From assembly GCA_043821485.1 (NCBI GenBank), contig JBDRCU010000044.1, positions 1 to 39,838 of the forward strand: 39,838 nucleotides of DNA, read 5' to 3'. Positions 32,201 to 39,838 of this stretch are shown here, piece after piece. The notes beneath the pieces were generated by a model, which saw only the letters and a list, made by a program, of their open reading frames with translations, did not search any database and was not told the origin of the DNA. The stretch is from JBDRCU01 sp043821485 (GTDB taxonomy: Bacteria; Patescibacteriota; Minisyncoccia; 2-02-FULL-40-12; IGHO2-01-FULL-4-A). Every line of letters starts with the position of its first letter. Position 1 is the stretch's first letter. The position numbers and the translations under genes were made by a program.

Positions 32201-32823
32201 CCTATTCCTGCTTCAAATACTTCTCCGTATTTTATTGAAAGGTCTCTGTAGTCAAGTTCAGATAATACTGCATATTTTTTAAGAGTTTTGAGATTTTCTT
32301 TTTCGCGATCGCGTTGATCCTTGAGGTTAGTTTGTTCTGTTTCGTTAGGCGTATTCTTAATCAAAGATTTAAATTCTGACTCAAGCTTTTTCATTGCTTC
32401 AGTCTTAAGTTCTTCATTCACGGTCACAACTATATAGCTTGCAAAGTAAATCACACGTTCTAGATTAGGCAGTGATATATCAAGGATTGAAGCTATTCGA
32501 GAAGGCATACTGCGTAGGAACCAGATATGTGCGACAGGGGAGGCAAGTTTAATATGCCCCATTCTTTCACGTCGGACGATTGATCGTGTAACCTCAACAT
32601 TACAGCGATCACAGATAATACCTTTGTATCTTATGCGTCGATATTTTCCACAATAACATTCCCAGTCTTTTGTAGGACCGAATATTGCTTCTGAAAAGAG
32701 ACCTTCTTTTTCTGGCTTCTGGGTGCGGTAATTAATGGTTTCTGCTTTTGTTACTTCACCATAAGACCACTCAAGAATTTCTTCAGGTGATGCGAGTTTT
32801 AATTTTAATTTTGCAAAATCCAT
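29209..32823 (-). CDS. rpoC: DNA-directed RNA polymerase subunit beta'
   Basis: This 1204-aa protein is the beta' subunit, which with beta forms the catalytic cleft of RNA polymerase. The N-terminal zinc site is C56/C58/C71/C74 (WECYCGKYRR...CDRC). The catalytic Mg-binding NADFDGDQM lies at about residues 486-494, the second zinc site around residue 890-905 (CKARYGLCKFC), and the bridge/trigger region includes SKARGNWGTVTQLSGMRG and PGTQLTMRTFHTGG. It is shorter than E. coli beta' (1407 aa), as is usual in Patescibacteria, with an acidic/lysine-rich tail. It starts 11 nt after rpoB in one operon and is followed by a terminator. Confidence 0.98.
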   Translation of the reverse strand: MDFAKLKLKLASPEEILEWSYGEVTKAETINYRTQKPEKEGLFSEAIFGPTKDWECYCGKYRRIRYKGIICDRCNVEVTRSIVRRERMGHIKLASPVAHIWFLRSMPSRIASILDISLPNLERVIYFASYIVVTVNEELKTEAMKKLESEFKSLIKNTPNETEQTNLKDQRDREKENLKTLKKYAVLSELDYRDLSIKYGEVFEAGIGAEAIRNLLEGLNLKEEAKKAEEQLKSIDNPVTQKKALRRIRLLKNMAQNNIRPEWTIMTVLPVIPPLLRPMVPLDGGRFATSDLNDLYRRVINRNNRLKHLIDLRAPEVITKNEKRMLQEAVDALIDNGMRRGQTLVSASTGQKRALKSLADMLKGKQGRFRQNLLGKRVDYSGRSVIVIGPELGMGECGIPKYMALELFKPFIIHYLIENGFAHNIRSANHLIEQGVPEIWEALEYSIQDKYVLLNRAPTLHRLSVQAFKPKLIEGKSIKLPAMPTRAFNADFDGDQMAVHLPLTKEAQIEAKELMLSTHGILKPANGEPVAIATKDITFGCYYLTSINPNVNASDKPFANESEAMMAYDNDVILLRQPIMVDVSKDVEETNSRVIKTTIGRILFNKALPEDYLFINKTLNQTDLRKLEAEILHRYGEDRTVEFLDTIKDYGFHYATVSGVSWGMDDLKIPPDKKAILSEAEVIIEENKKLYEQGLLTEHERRTKAIEIWSITKTKLESSVKKQYIGEDAVNMMVSSKARGNWGTVTQLSGMRGLMVKPDGSLIELPVKSSFKEGLNVLEYFISTHGARKGLVDTALKTASAGYLTRRLIDVAQDVVIQEENCKDKEGYTLYPEDGKNIDEPMGKRLYGRVLLEDVKDAKGNIIVKKNHIVKREEAKRIDTLNLTSPIRVRSPINCKARYGLCKFCYGHDLARHELIGLGEAVGIITAQAIGEPGTQLTMRTFHTGGVASVSDITMGLPRVEEIFECRPPSVKALLSDVDGKVTSIEEKDRQYTIKIATDKGEEREFLTVPGGPPRVKTGDLITAGQQLSDGPVDLKELYKTSGDILIVARYIIKEVQNIYFSTGEGINEKHIELIIRQMFSRVRIINHGDTELLSGDVMERQTLEEVNDEAKEGNKKLATFEQLLLGITRVSLSTDSFLSAASFQETARVLIDTAITGREDKLRGLKENVIIGRLIPAGTGYNAGKKTEEEEDEKNEDTEKKDE

Positions 32824-32834
32824 ATTATATTCCG

Positions 32835-35800
32835 TTATTTTTCTATCATTTCTACATTAAGTCCAAGGCCTTTGATTTCAGACAATAGAACTTTGAACGA
32901 TTCTGGCGTATGCGGTGCGCGGATCGGTTCGCCATTTATGATTGATTCATAGGTCTTTGCACGTCCCTGTACATCGTCTGATTTGATGGTAAGCATTTCC
33001 TGAAGCGTATGCGCCGCTCCATATCCTTCAAGCGCCCATACTTCCATTTCTCCAAATCTCTGTCCGCCGAATTGCGCTTTACCTCCAAGCGGCTGCTGTG
33101 TAATGAGAGAGTAGGGGCCTATTGAACGCATATGCATTTTGTCTTCAACCATGTGTCCGAGCTTCATAAAGTAGATAACGCCCACTGTTGTTGGTTTCTG
33201 GAACTTCTTACCTGTGCGTCCGTCAGAGAGATAGATCTTACCATTTTCGGGAAGCTTGGCTTCTCTAAGCTTTTCTTTGATATGTTTTTCTGTTGGGCTG
33301 GCCATTGATGGTACTGCATATTTTACTCCTAATTCTTTTGCTGCCCATCCAAGATGAGTCTCTAGAATCTGGCCGATATTCATACGGGAAATAATACCCA
33401 AAGGACTTAATATCATATCTACTGGCCGTCCATCGGGCAGAAACGGCATGTCTTCTTCCGGAAGTATAGTTGAAATAACACCTTTGTTTCCGTGTCGTCC
33501 TGCAAGTTTGTCGCCAACCTGAATCTTACGCATTTGGGCAATTGATACCTGGATTGTTTTGATAACGCCGGCAGGAAGCTTATCTCCCTGATCGCGTGAA
33601 AATATCTTTATTGCTACAACACGTCCTACCTTGCCATGATCCAGTGTCAATGAAGAATCCTTAACGTCGCGAGACTTTTCGCCGAATATTGCCTTGAGCA
33701 GTCTTTCTTCAGCTGTAAGATCACTCTCTCCCTTAGGAGATATCTTGCCTACTAATATATCTTGCGATCGTACTTCAGCCCCTATGCGTACAATTCCTTC
33801 TTCGTCTAAATCTTTAAGTTTGATTTCTGAACGGTTAGGGATGTCATAGGTTGTGATTTCAGGACCGAGTTTGGTTTCACGTACGTCTATTGAATAATCT
33901 TCAATATGTATTGATGTAAATAGATCTTCTTTTACTAATTTTTCAGAAAGAATTACAGCATCTTCAAAATTCGAACCTTCGAATGACATAAATGCGACTG
34001 TAAGGTTGCGTCCAAGTGCTAATTCCCCATCCTTTGTTGATGGGCCGTCTGCAATAACTTCGCCTTTCTTGACCTTGTCACCCAGAGTTACCCGAGGTAC
34101 GTGATTGATAGCTGTAAATTGGTTTGATTTTTTGTATTTTAAAAGAGGGTATTCTTTTTTCTTACCGTCTCTCCCCTTGATTGTAATATGGGATGCGTCA
34201 ATGCTGTGTACTGTGCCGTCTATTTCACTTATAACCATAACTCCGGAGTCCTCTGCAACCCGTTTTTCAAGACCTGTGCCAATATATGGGGATTCAGGCA
34301 AGATAATAGGAACTGCCTGACGTTGCATATTGGAACCCATAAGAGCGCGGTTAGCGTCATCATTTTCAAGGAATGGGATTAAGGAAGTGGCTACGGAAAA
34401 AGGTTGACGAGGGGAGACATCCATATACGTAACCTTGCTTGTATCAACAAGGCTCACTTCACCATAAGCTCGTGCAGGAACCTTGGCTTTTTTCAGCTTG
34501 CCATTCTCATCTATTTCTGCTCCGGCATATGAAATAATCTCTGTTTCCTCCTCGCTTGCATCAAGATATACAATATCTCCGACTTTGCCATTTATTACTT
34601 TACGATAAGGAGAAAGTATAAATCCAAGAGGGGATATCTTTGAATAAAGAGCTAGATGTCCAACTAGGCCGATATTAGGTCCTTCAGGTGTTTCAATAGG
34701 GCAAATTCTCCCGTAGTGAGAAGGGTGTACGTCGCGGACCTCAAAACTTGCTCTCTCACGTGTAAGACCTCCGGGACCGAGTGCTGATAATCTGCGTTTA
34801 TGTTCAAGTTCTGCAAGAGGATTCATTTGATCCATAAATTGTGACATTTGGCCGGATGAGAAGAATTCTTTAAGTGCTGCAGACAAAGGTCGGGAATTAA
34901 TCAATTGCGCAGGAACAACAGTATCCATTTCCATTGTGCTCATTCTGTCTTTAATAGTTCGTTCCATTCTTGCAAAAGCAACCCGAAGTTTATCCTGAAG
35001 TAATTCTCCTAAGGTCTTGACCCGCCTATTGCTTAGATGATCGATATTGTCCGGCTGTGCCATGGGATCGTTATTTCTTCGAATAATCTCTTTTAGCACA
35101 TCTATTATATCCTCGACACGTAATGTCCTGTTTTCTTCATTTATTTCATAATTTTTACCAAAATATTTATTCATCCTATATCTTCCAACATGGGACAAAT
35201 CATATCGGTTAAAGCTCATGAACATATTTTTTATCATGGTTCGTGCATTCTCGATTGTTGCTGGGTCTCCTGGGCGAATACGCTTATATACCTCAATAAG
35301 ACCTTCTTCTTCATTGGATGAAGGATCTTGTATTATGGTTGCAGAGATATACGGCATTTCCTCATTGGTATCTACGTCTTTGAAAAGTTTCTTTATCTCA
35401 TCATCACTGCCAATGCCGAATGCCCTTAAGAATGCAGTTGCAGGGATCTTGCGTTTTCTGTCTATCCTTACAGATATGACACCGCTGGACTCAGTCTCAA
35501 ATTCGAGCCAAGCACCTCGCGAAGGTATTATTTTGGCGCCAAAAAGCCGTTTATAACGGCTGGATTTTGATAATGTAAATAATGCGCCAGAGCTTCTAAT
35601 CAACTGTGAAATGACTACGCGCTCAACACCATTGATGATAAATGTTCCTCGGCTTGTCATGATTGGGAAATCAGTCAGATAGACTTCCTGTTCCTGGGAA
35701 TCTCCGGTCTTTGTATGCTCTAATTTCACTTTTATGCGCATTGGGGCCTCATATGTGATGTTTTTATCGTGAGATTCCTGCTCATTATATTTGGGTTCCT

Positions 35801-35993
35801 CTATCTTGAAGTCTGTAAATGAAAGCTTCAGTTCCTTATTAGTCCAGTCTTCAATAGGGGAAACTTCACTAAGAAGTTCCTTGAGTCCGACATTTAAAAA
35901 CCACTGATATGAGTCAAGTTGTACTTGGACTAAATTTGGCGGTTCAAGAGCCTCCGCTTCTGCCGCGTATTTTGAGAATATCTCTCTTTTCAT
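32835..35993 (-). CDS. rpoB: DNA-directed RNA polymerase subunit beta
   Basis: The 1052-aa beta subunit is clearly shorter than in E. coli (1342 aa) and lacks the large lineage-specific inserts. Conserved parts are present: TSRGTFIINGVERVVISQLIRS, SSGQMSQFMDQMNPLAELEHKRRLSALGPGG (rifampicin region, shown split: SQFMDQMNPL and KRRLSALGPGG), GRICPIETPEGPNIGL, GRHGNKGV and GRPVDMILSPLGIISRMNIGQ (in part). In the rifampicin region the usual resistance positions look wild type (QFMDQ, HKRRLS), suggesting sensitivity. It is the first gene of the rpoB-rpoC operon. No Shine-Dalgarno sequence precedes the ATG. Confidence 0.98.
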   Translation of the reverse strand: MKREIFSKYAAEAEALEPPNLVQVQLDSYQWFLNVGLKELLSEVSPIEDWTNKELKLSFTDFKIEEPKYNEQESHDKNITYEAPMRIKVKLEHTKTGDSQEQEVYLTDFPIMTSRGTFIINGVERVVISQLIRSSGALFTLSKSSRYKRLFGAKIIPSRGAWLEFETESSGVISVRIDRKRKIPATAFLRAFGIGSDDEIKKLFKDVDTNEEMPYISATIIQDPSSNEEEGLIEVYKRIRPGDPATIENARTMIKNMFMSFNRYDLSHVGRYRMNKYFGKNYEINEENRTLRVEDIIDVLKEIIRRNNDPMAQPDNIDHLSNRRVKTLGELLQDKLRVAFARMERTIKDRMSTMEMDTVVPAQLINSRPLSAALKEFFSSGQMSQFMDQMNPLAELEHKRRLSALGPGGLTRERASFEVRDVHPSHYGRICPIETPEGPNIGLVGHLALYSKISPLGFILSPYRKVINGKVGDIVYLDASEEETEIISYAGAEIDENGKLKKAKVPARAYGEVSLVDTSKVTYMDVSPRQPFSVATSLIPFLENDDANRALMGSNMQRQAVPIILPESPYIGTGLEKRVAEDSGVMVISEIDGTVHSIDASHITIKGRDGKKKEYPLLKYKKSNQFTAINHVPRVTLGDKVKKGEVIADGPSTKDGELALGRNLTVAFMSFEGSNFEDAVILSEKLVKEDLFTSIHIEDYSIDVRETKLGPEITTYDIPNRSEIKLKDLDEEGIVRIGAEVRSQDILVGKISPKGESDLTAEERLLKAIFGEKSRDVKDSSLTLDHGKVGRVVAIKIFSRDQGDKLPAGVIKTIQVSIAQMRKIQVGDKLAGRHGNKGVISTILPEEDMPFLPDGRPVDMILSPLGIISRMNIGQILETHLGWAAKELGVKYAVPSMASPTEKHIKEKLREAKLPENGKIYLSDGRTGKKFQKPTTVGVIYFMKLGHMVEDKMHMRSIGPYSLITQQPLGGKAQFGGQRFGEMEVWALEGYGAAHTLQEMLTIKSDDVQGRAKTYESIINGEPIRAPHTPESFKVLLSEIKGLGLNVEMIEK

Positions 35994-36134
35994 ATATTTA
36001 TTTTGCAGACAAAAAAATTAAGCCTCGAAGGGTCAGCGAGGTATGATAAAAATATGTTATTCTTTTTTGTTATGGATAGACGACACCTGCGATATATATA
36101 TGTTTACTATTTCCCTGGTTTAATACCTAGGGCG
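35994..36134 (-). other. Non-coding leader/intergenic region before rpoB
   Basis: This 141-nt AT-rich gap holds one clear hairpin, CCTCG/CGAGG at 36025-36043, which would lie in the rpoB leader. No convincing promoter was fixed, and no ribosomal-protein genes (rplJL) precede rpoB here. Confidence 0.4.
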
Positions 36135-36407
36135 TTATATTACGTGTCGTAGCCCATGAACGAAAGCTTGGGCTATACAATATGACGTGCTGTTTTGGAG
36201 CTCAGATTGAACTGAGCCAGCCGTCAATAGTGGTTTGTATATCTTATTCCTTTTTATTAATTTGTCAAGCCCTTTTATCAACTTCTCATCAAGATCCTTG
36301 TTGAACCCAATTTCTTCGGTATCCAGGATATTGGAGCCATTGTATAATGTTAATATGGCTTGGCCGGCCTTTAGAGTGACCTGAATTTTGTTTTTCTTTC
36401 CAGTCAT
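36135..36407 (-). CDS. Small protein of unknown function
   Basis: I do not recognise this 90-aa soluble protein. It has an N-terminal beta-rich part (KIQVTLKAGQAILTLYNG) and helices (DEKLIKGLDKLIKRNKI, then STSYCIAQAFVHGLRHVI). The order strand-helix-loop-helix faintly recalls the N-terminal part of TsaB-like ASKHA proteins, but the nucleotide-binding signature is missing, so this is only a hint. It is transcribed away from the CBS gene, with only 15 bp between the two start codons. Its own -10 (TATAAT on the minus strand, 36420-36415) lies 7 nt before the ATG, so the transcript is leaderless. It lies 141 nt upstream of rpoB in the same direction and could be read into it. Confidence 0.6.
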   Translation of the reverse strand: MTGKKNKIQVTLKAGQAILTLYNGSNILDTEEIGFNKDLDEKLIKGLDKLIKRNKIYKPLLTAGSVQSELQNSTSYCIAQAFVHGLRHVI

Positions 36408-36420
36408 TGATACAATTATA
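36388..36420. promoter_or_regulatory. Overlapping divergent promoters
   Basis: Plus strand: TTGTTT (36388-36393), 17-nt spacer, TACAAT (36411-36416), then ATG at 36423. Minus strand: TATAAT (36420-36415), then ATG at 36407. The two -10 elements share two base pairs, so only one polymerase can bind at a time. Confidence 0.6.
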
Positions 36421-36422
36421 CT

Positions 36423-37112
36423 ATGCCTTATAAAACTGAAGCATCAGATACGGGGGCCGACATACTTGTTCGGGATTTTATGACTAAACATGTCATTACC
36501 ATTAGTCCTGAACGTTCGATTATCGAGGCTGCTCAGATTCTTTTTGAACATAACTTTGACGGGCTTCCTGTTACGGATGACAGTAATCGCTTAGTTGGGA
36601 TCATAACACAGTACGACCTTGTATCCAAAGGAGCAAAGATTCATCTTCCTACATTCATACAATTAATGAAGGAGTTGCCGGTTTACAAGAAAGACAAAGG
36701 GATGATAAGGCCCGGTCTTGAAAATATCGTATCTCTGAAGGTTGCAGACGTTATGAATGCAGAGCCTATTACAATAGAGCCGGGAAGACCAGTTGAAGAC
36801 GCCTCTATGATGTTTACAGAGCATCATGGAGTTAATCCAATTCCAGTAGTTGATGTAAATAGACAGCTTGTAGGAATAATCAGCAGATATGATATTATGC
36901 GTCTGTATACTGGAAGCATGGGGGCTGCAGCTAAAATATCACAGGAATCATCCATAGAGCGCAAGGTAGACGTATTTATGAAGCAGTTCAGGAAGCGTTT
37001 TGTCGTAGTATCCAAATTCCGTACTCATTTCTGGTTCATATCTAGTGTAATATTTGCATTAGTTGGATTTATCATTGCATTTTTAATAATTACCCGTATA
37101 CAAGTATATTAA
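36423..37112 (+). CDS. CBS-domain protein with C-terminal membrane anchor
   Basis: This 229-aa protein has two CBS domains (about residues 17-72 and 108-165; VRDFMTKHVITISPERSIIEAAQ and VADVMNAEPITIEPGRPVEDA in pieces), each ending in LVGIIxxYD. CBS pairs bind adenine nucleotides or SAM and sense energy state. A linker of about 35 residues precedes a single membrane helix at 205-227 (WFISSVIFALVGFIIAFLII), so the sensor is tethered to the inner face of the membrane. The ATG at 36423 lies 6 nt after a -10 element. It ends 4 nt before ftsK, so the two are very probably co-transcribed, linking the sensor to chromosome partitioning by position only. Confidence 0.88.
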   Translation: MPYKTEASDTGADILVRDFMTKHVITISPERSIIEAAQILFEHNFDGLPVTDDSNRLVGIITQYDLVSKGAKIHLPTFIQLMKELPVYKKDKGMIRPGLENIVSLKVADVMNAEPITIEPGRPVEDASMMFTEHHGVNPIPVVDVNRQLVGIISRYDIMRLYTGSMGAAAKISQESSIERKVDVFMKQFRKRFVVVSKFRTHFWFISSVIFALVGFIIAFLIITRIQVY

Positions 37113-37116
37113 TACA

Positions 37117-39375
37117 ATGGCAAGACATTCTAAGAAAAAGAAAAAGCGCAAATCAAAGGACGAAGAATCAGAATTTAATTTTAGTCTGGGTATATCGCAA
37201 GAAACCAAAAATGGGATTTTTGGTATTTTGGCTATTGGTTTGGCAGTATTGGCAGTTCTTGCCCTCATTGGACGCGCAGGGGATGCGGGGAATTTTGTAT
37301 CAGAGATCATTACTAAACTTTTCGGTTGGGGAGTATTTTTGGTTCCCCTTGCATTGTTATTGCTTGGTGTTTCGTTTTTAAAATCTATTCATCGCGAAGT
37401 TCACAAAGGAGCAATAGTCGGAACAGTTTTATTCATGCTGGCATTCCTCGCTATGTTCTATATTATAGGAGGTTCTGAATTAGAAATGCCAGCCCGGATT
37501 TTACAGGGAGGCTACTTGGGTGTTGCATTGGGTTATCCATTGTTAAAATTCGTAGGCTTTACAGCTTCATTCATAATTATCATTTTAATATTGCTTGTTT
37601 CTATTCTTGTTGTTCTTGATATTTCAGTAGATTCGTTGATTATGAGATCTCGTAAAGATGAAGAGGATGATGAAAGCGAAGATTACGATGAAGAGGATGA
37701 CGAGGAATATGAGGACGAGGATGAAGATGTTGTAATTAAGCGTGGATCACAAGTAATTGATGCAAACGAAGCGCGTGGCACTGATAATTCCAAGCCAGCA
37801 GTAAAAGCAGACGCAGAGAAAGACTTCGTAATTAAATCATCAAAATCAGATAAATGGATTCTTCCTCCTATTAGCTTATTACATTCAGACAGCGAACAGC
37901 CACGACCCGGAGACATTAATGCAAATGTGGCAATCATTAAGCGAACATTGTCTAACTTTGGAATTAATGTAGAGATGGGCGAAGTATCTATCGGTCCGGC
38001 TGTAACGCAATTTACTTTGCGTCCTGCAGTTGGTGTTAAACTCTCCCGTATCACTGCACTTTCCAAAGATCTTGCGCTTGCTCTTGCCGCTTCCTCTATC
38101 CGTATTGAAGCGCCTATTCCAGGCAAAGCCTTAGTTGGTATTGAAATACCAAATGCGAAGTCAGCAGTTGTTGGTTTGAGAGATATTCTTGAAGCAAATG
38201 AATTTAAGAAAAGTAAGTATGCGCTTCCAATTGCAGTTGGACGTGATGTCGCTGGTTATCCAATTGTTACTGCTCTTGAGAAAATGCCTCACTTGCTCAT
38301 TGCAGGTTCAACTGGAAGCGGTAAATCAGTAACCATTAATTCGATATTGCTTTCACTCCTTTATAGGCATTCTCCAGAATCACTTAAGCTTATTCTTGTT
38401 GATCCTAAGCGTGTTGAATTGTCATTGTATAATCACATTCCGCATTTAATCACTCCAGTAATAGTAGATACGAAGAAAGTCATACATGCGCTTAAGTGGG
38501 CGATTCGTGAAATGGAAAAGCGTTATGAAAAACTATCCGAAGAAGGGTCGCGTGACATATTCTCATATAATGCAAAACGTTCAAAAGAAAAAGAGGAAAT
38601 AATGCCGGTTATTGTAATAGTAATAGACGAGCTAGCAGATCTTATGGCTTCCCATGGCCGCGATGTGGAGGCTTCGATTGTGAGACTAGCTCAAATGGCT
38701 CGTGCAGTTGGAATACATTTGATTGTTTCCACGCAGCGTCCATCTGTAGAAGTAATTACAGGATTGATCAAAGCGAATATTTCAACACGTGTTGCGCTTC
38801 GTGTTGCATCACAAGTTGATTCCAGAACAATTCTTGATATGGCAGGAGCAGAGAAGCTTCTTGGAAACGGCGACATGCTTTATCTGTCAGGATCAATAGA
38901 TTCCAGATTGCTCCGTTTGCAGGGCGTGCTTGTTACAGAGGAAGAAGTTAAAGATGTAATCAGTTTTATTAGAAAACAAGCTGACGATTTATTTGATGGA
39001 GAAGAAACCGAAAATGAAGACGACCTAAGAGCTGGGCTTGGAAGCGCAGTATTAGGAGGCATGATGGGCGACGGAGACGAGGATGTTGATGATGACATGT
39101 TTCATGACGCGAAAAAGGTTGTTATTGAAACTCAAAAAGCGTCAGCATCATTCCTTCAGCGCAGGCTTCGCGTAGGATATGCGAGAGCAGCAAGACTCCT
39201 TGATTTGCTTGAAGAAAGGGGTATTATTGGACCGGGAGAAGGCGCTAAGCCCCGAGACGTATATGTTAGGGAAGACGGCACAATGGAAGCTCCTGATGAA
39301 GAATTTAAAGAGGAGTACAAAGAAGAGGAAGATAATGATAGCCGTCTTGACGATAAAATAGCGGTTGAGGAATAA
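37117..39375 (+). CDS. ftsK: DNA translocase FtsK
   Basis: The 752-aa protein moves DNA at the division septum. It has four membrane helices in residues 30-175, an acidic Asp/Glu linker (about 178-206), the FtsK alpha domain (about 265-350), and a RecA-type motor domain with Walker A GSTGSGKS (about 397-404) and Walker B VIVIDELADL (about 498-507). The winged-helix gamma domain (about 665-725; ASFLQRRLRVGYARAARLLD) recognises polar DNA sequences. Between motor and gamma an acidic loop (DGDEDVDDDM) is present. The length is typical for SpoIIIE/FtsK of small genomes with a short linker. It follows the CBS gene by 4 nt. Identification is secure. Confidence 0.97.
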   Translation: MARHSKKKKKRKSKDEESEFNFSLGISQETKNGIFGILAIGLAVLAVLALIGRAGDAGNFVSEIITKLFGWGVFLVPLALLLLGVSFLKSIHREVHKGAIVGTVLFMLAFLAMFYIIGGSELEMPARILQGGYLGVALGYPLLKFVGFTASFIIIILILLVSILVVLDISVDSLIMRSRKDEEDDESEDYDEEDDEEYEDEDEDVVIKRGSQVIDANEARGTDNSKPAVKADAEKDFVIKSSKSDKWILPPISLLHSDSEQPRPGDINANVAIIKRTLSNFGINVEMGEVSIGPAVTQFTLRPAVGVKLSRITALSKDLALALAASSIRIEAPIPGKALVGIEIPNAKSAVVGLRDILEANEFKKSKYALPIAVGRDVAGYPIVTALEKMPHLLIAGSTGSGKSVTINSILLSLLYRHSPESLKLILVDPKRVELSLYNHIPHLITPVIVDTKKVIHALKWAIREMEKRYEKLSEEGSRDIFSYNAKRSKEKEEIMPVIVIVIDELADLMASHGRDVEASIVRLAQMARAVGIHLIVSTQRPSVEVITGLIKANISTRVALRVASQVDSRTILDMAGAEKLLGNGDMLYLSGSIDSRLLRLQGVLVTEEEVKDVISFIRKQADDLFDGEETENEDDLRAGLGSAVLGGMMGDGDEDVDDDMFHDAKKVVIETQKASASFLQRRLRVGYARAARLLDLLEERGIIGPGEGAKPRDVYVREDGTMEAPDEEFKEEYKEEEDNDSRLDDKIAVEE

Positions 39376-39386
39376 GATTTTTTAAT

Positions 39387-39415
39387 TTGACACAGAAATA
39401 AGAAAGTAATAAAAT
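39387..39415 (+). promoter_or_regulatory. Promoter of the AbrB/RelE pair
   Basis: Consensus TTGACA (39387-39392), a 17-nt spacer and TAAAAT (39410-39415) lie just before the ATG at 39422. The 6-nt gap to the ATG implies a leaderless mRNA. Confidence 0.65.
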
Positions 39416-39421
39416 AAGAAA

Positions 39422-39673
39422 ATGGAGCGAATTCAGAGAGCAACAAGCAGGGGGCAGATTACTTTGCCCATTGAATGGAGAAAATCTGTAAAGACCAATA
39501 ATTTTGTAGTTAAAACAAACGGGAATACCGTGGAAATTACTCCGGCCAAGATTAAGAAAAATGACAAAAATGGCTGGTATACCGTTTTTAATGCAAATCG
39601 GGATAATAAAGGAAGAGGGATAAAGGCTGAGAAACTCCTTAAGATTCTTAGGGAGATTGATGCCCCTGGATGA
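39422..39673 (+). CDS. AbrB/SpoVT-type antitoxin
   Basis: The 83-aa protein begins with a swapped-hairpin AbrB DNA-binding domain (IQRATSRGQITLPIEWRKSVKTNNFVVK split: RGQITLPIEWRK is diagnostic) and ends in a charged helix region (KAEKLLKILREID) likely to grip the toxin. Such antitoxins bind their own promoter and neutralise the partner. Its stop overlaps the start of the next gene (ATGA), typical of toxin-antitoxin pairs. It follows ftsK by 46 nt with its own promoter. Confidence 0.82.
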   Translation: MERIQRATSRGQITLPIEWRKSVKTNNFVVKTNGNTVEITPAKIKKNDKNGWYTVFNANRDNKGRGIKAEKLLKILREIDAPG

Positions 39674-39838
39674 ATAAAATAAAGAGGTTTTTCAAAAAGC
39701 TCGATAGAAAAAGAAGACTAGTGATTAAAGAGATTGTTATCAAACTGGAAAAAGGCGAGACTTATAGACTGCAAATTAAAAAAATAAAAGGAACGGATTT
39801 TTACCGCCTGAAAAAGAGGCGGTTTCGTATTATATTCC
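39670..39838 (+). CDS. RelE/ParE-family toxin (partial, runs off the window)
   Basis: The visible 56 codons read MNKIKRFFKKLDRKRRLVIK, a helix-rich start, then a KLEKGETYRLQIKKIKG segment and DFYRLKKRRFRIIF, the YRLRxGxYRIIY-type strand pair of RelE/ParE toxins. These toxins cut mRNA at the ribosome or poison gyrase; which one cannot be told from the fragment. The start overlaps the antitoxin stop by 4 nt. The gene is cut by the window end, not by a visible mutation. Confidence 0.75.
   Translation, partial: MNKIKRFFKKLDRKRRLVIKEIVIKLEKGETYRLQIKKIKGTDFYRLKKRRFRIIF

Noticed and set aside
29209..35993. Open frames antisense to rpoB and rpoC
   Set aside because: They mirror the codons of the real genes, lack starts with signals and show no domain motifs.
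36135..36407. TsaB (tRNA threonylcarbamoylation protein)
   Set aside because: There is only a faint similarity of strand/helix order; the protein is far too short and lacks the GPGSFTGLR-type signature.

Overview
The window looks like a chromosomal segment of a Candidate Phyla Radiation (Patescibacteria) bacterium. The signs are: A+T-rich DNA with the standard code (TGA is a stop), short RNA polymerase subunits (RpoB about 1052 aa, RpoC about 1204 aa), a 23S rRNA gene full of group I introns with LAGLIDADG genes, a 23S-5S unit with no 16S next to it, Shine-Dalgarno-poor starts, several hypothetical membrane proteins, and a diversity-generating retroelement (DGR). The exact lineage cannot be named from this sequence.

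Layout. 1-2470: a terminator, a structured RNA of unknown class, an EamA-type transporter, then infC-rpmI-rplT on the minus strand. 2630-5950: a large threonine/proline-stalk surface protein and a convergent membrane protein. 5990-9910: four tRNA genes among cca, a methyltransferase, a DUF1189-like membrane protein and a small GC-rich orphan gene. 9980-10680: an MntA/HepT toxin-antitoxin pair bracketed by imperfect 25-bp direct repeats. 10755-14090: a Gmad2-like lipid- or membrane-anchored protein, a CapA-family protein, a DUF6498-like membrane protein and rmuC. 14229-16841: a complete DGR (variable target gene with VR, downstream hairpin, TR, antisense avd, reverse transcriptase). 16862-19730: a K+-independent type proton-pumping pyrophosphatase and a mechanosensitive-channel-like protein. 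19813-27200: a 23S gene with its own promoter and an attenuator-like leader, six group I introns (four with LAGLIDADG genes), then 5S. 27227-36134: a membrane-anchored hypothetical, then rodA, rpoC and rpoB on the minus strand. 36135-39838: a small hypothetical, a CBS-domain membrane protein, ftsK and an AbrB/RelE-type toxin-antitoxin pair cut by the window end.

The two systems that stand out. (1) The DGR: template repeat 15324-15446 and variable repeat 14900-15022 differ at 22 positions, and all 22 are adenines in the template; this is direct sequence evidence of adenine-specific mutagenic retrohoming into the C-terminal domain of the 274-aa target. Its avd gene runs antisense to the template RNA and to the RT gene. 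(2) The 23S gene: three introns sit within 34 nt of exon, at positions equivalent to E. coli 1917, 1931 and 1951, leaving micro-exons of 14 and 20 nt, and further introns lie at 2449, about 2533 and 2593. Rejoining the exons restores helices 69 and 71 with compensatory changes.

A recurring regulatory theme is a -10 element placed 6-7 nt before the start codon of many genes, which suggests widespread leaderless transcription. The genes with a strong Shine-Dalgarno sequence include the two GC-rich genes (9476 and the DGR target), which therefore look imported.
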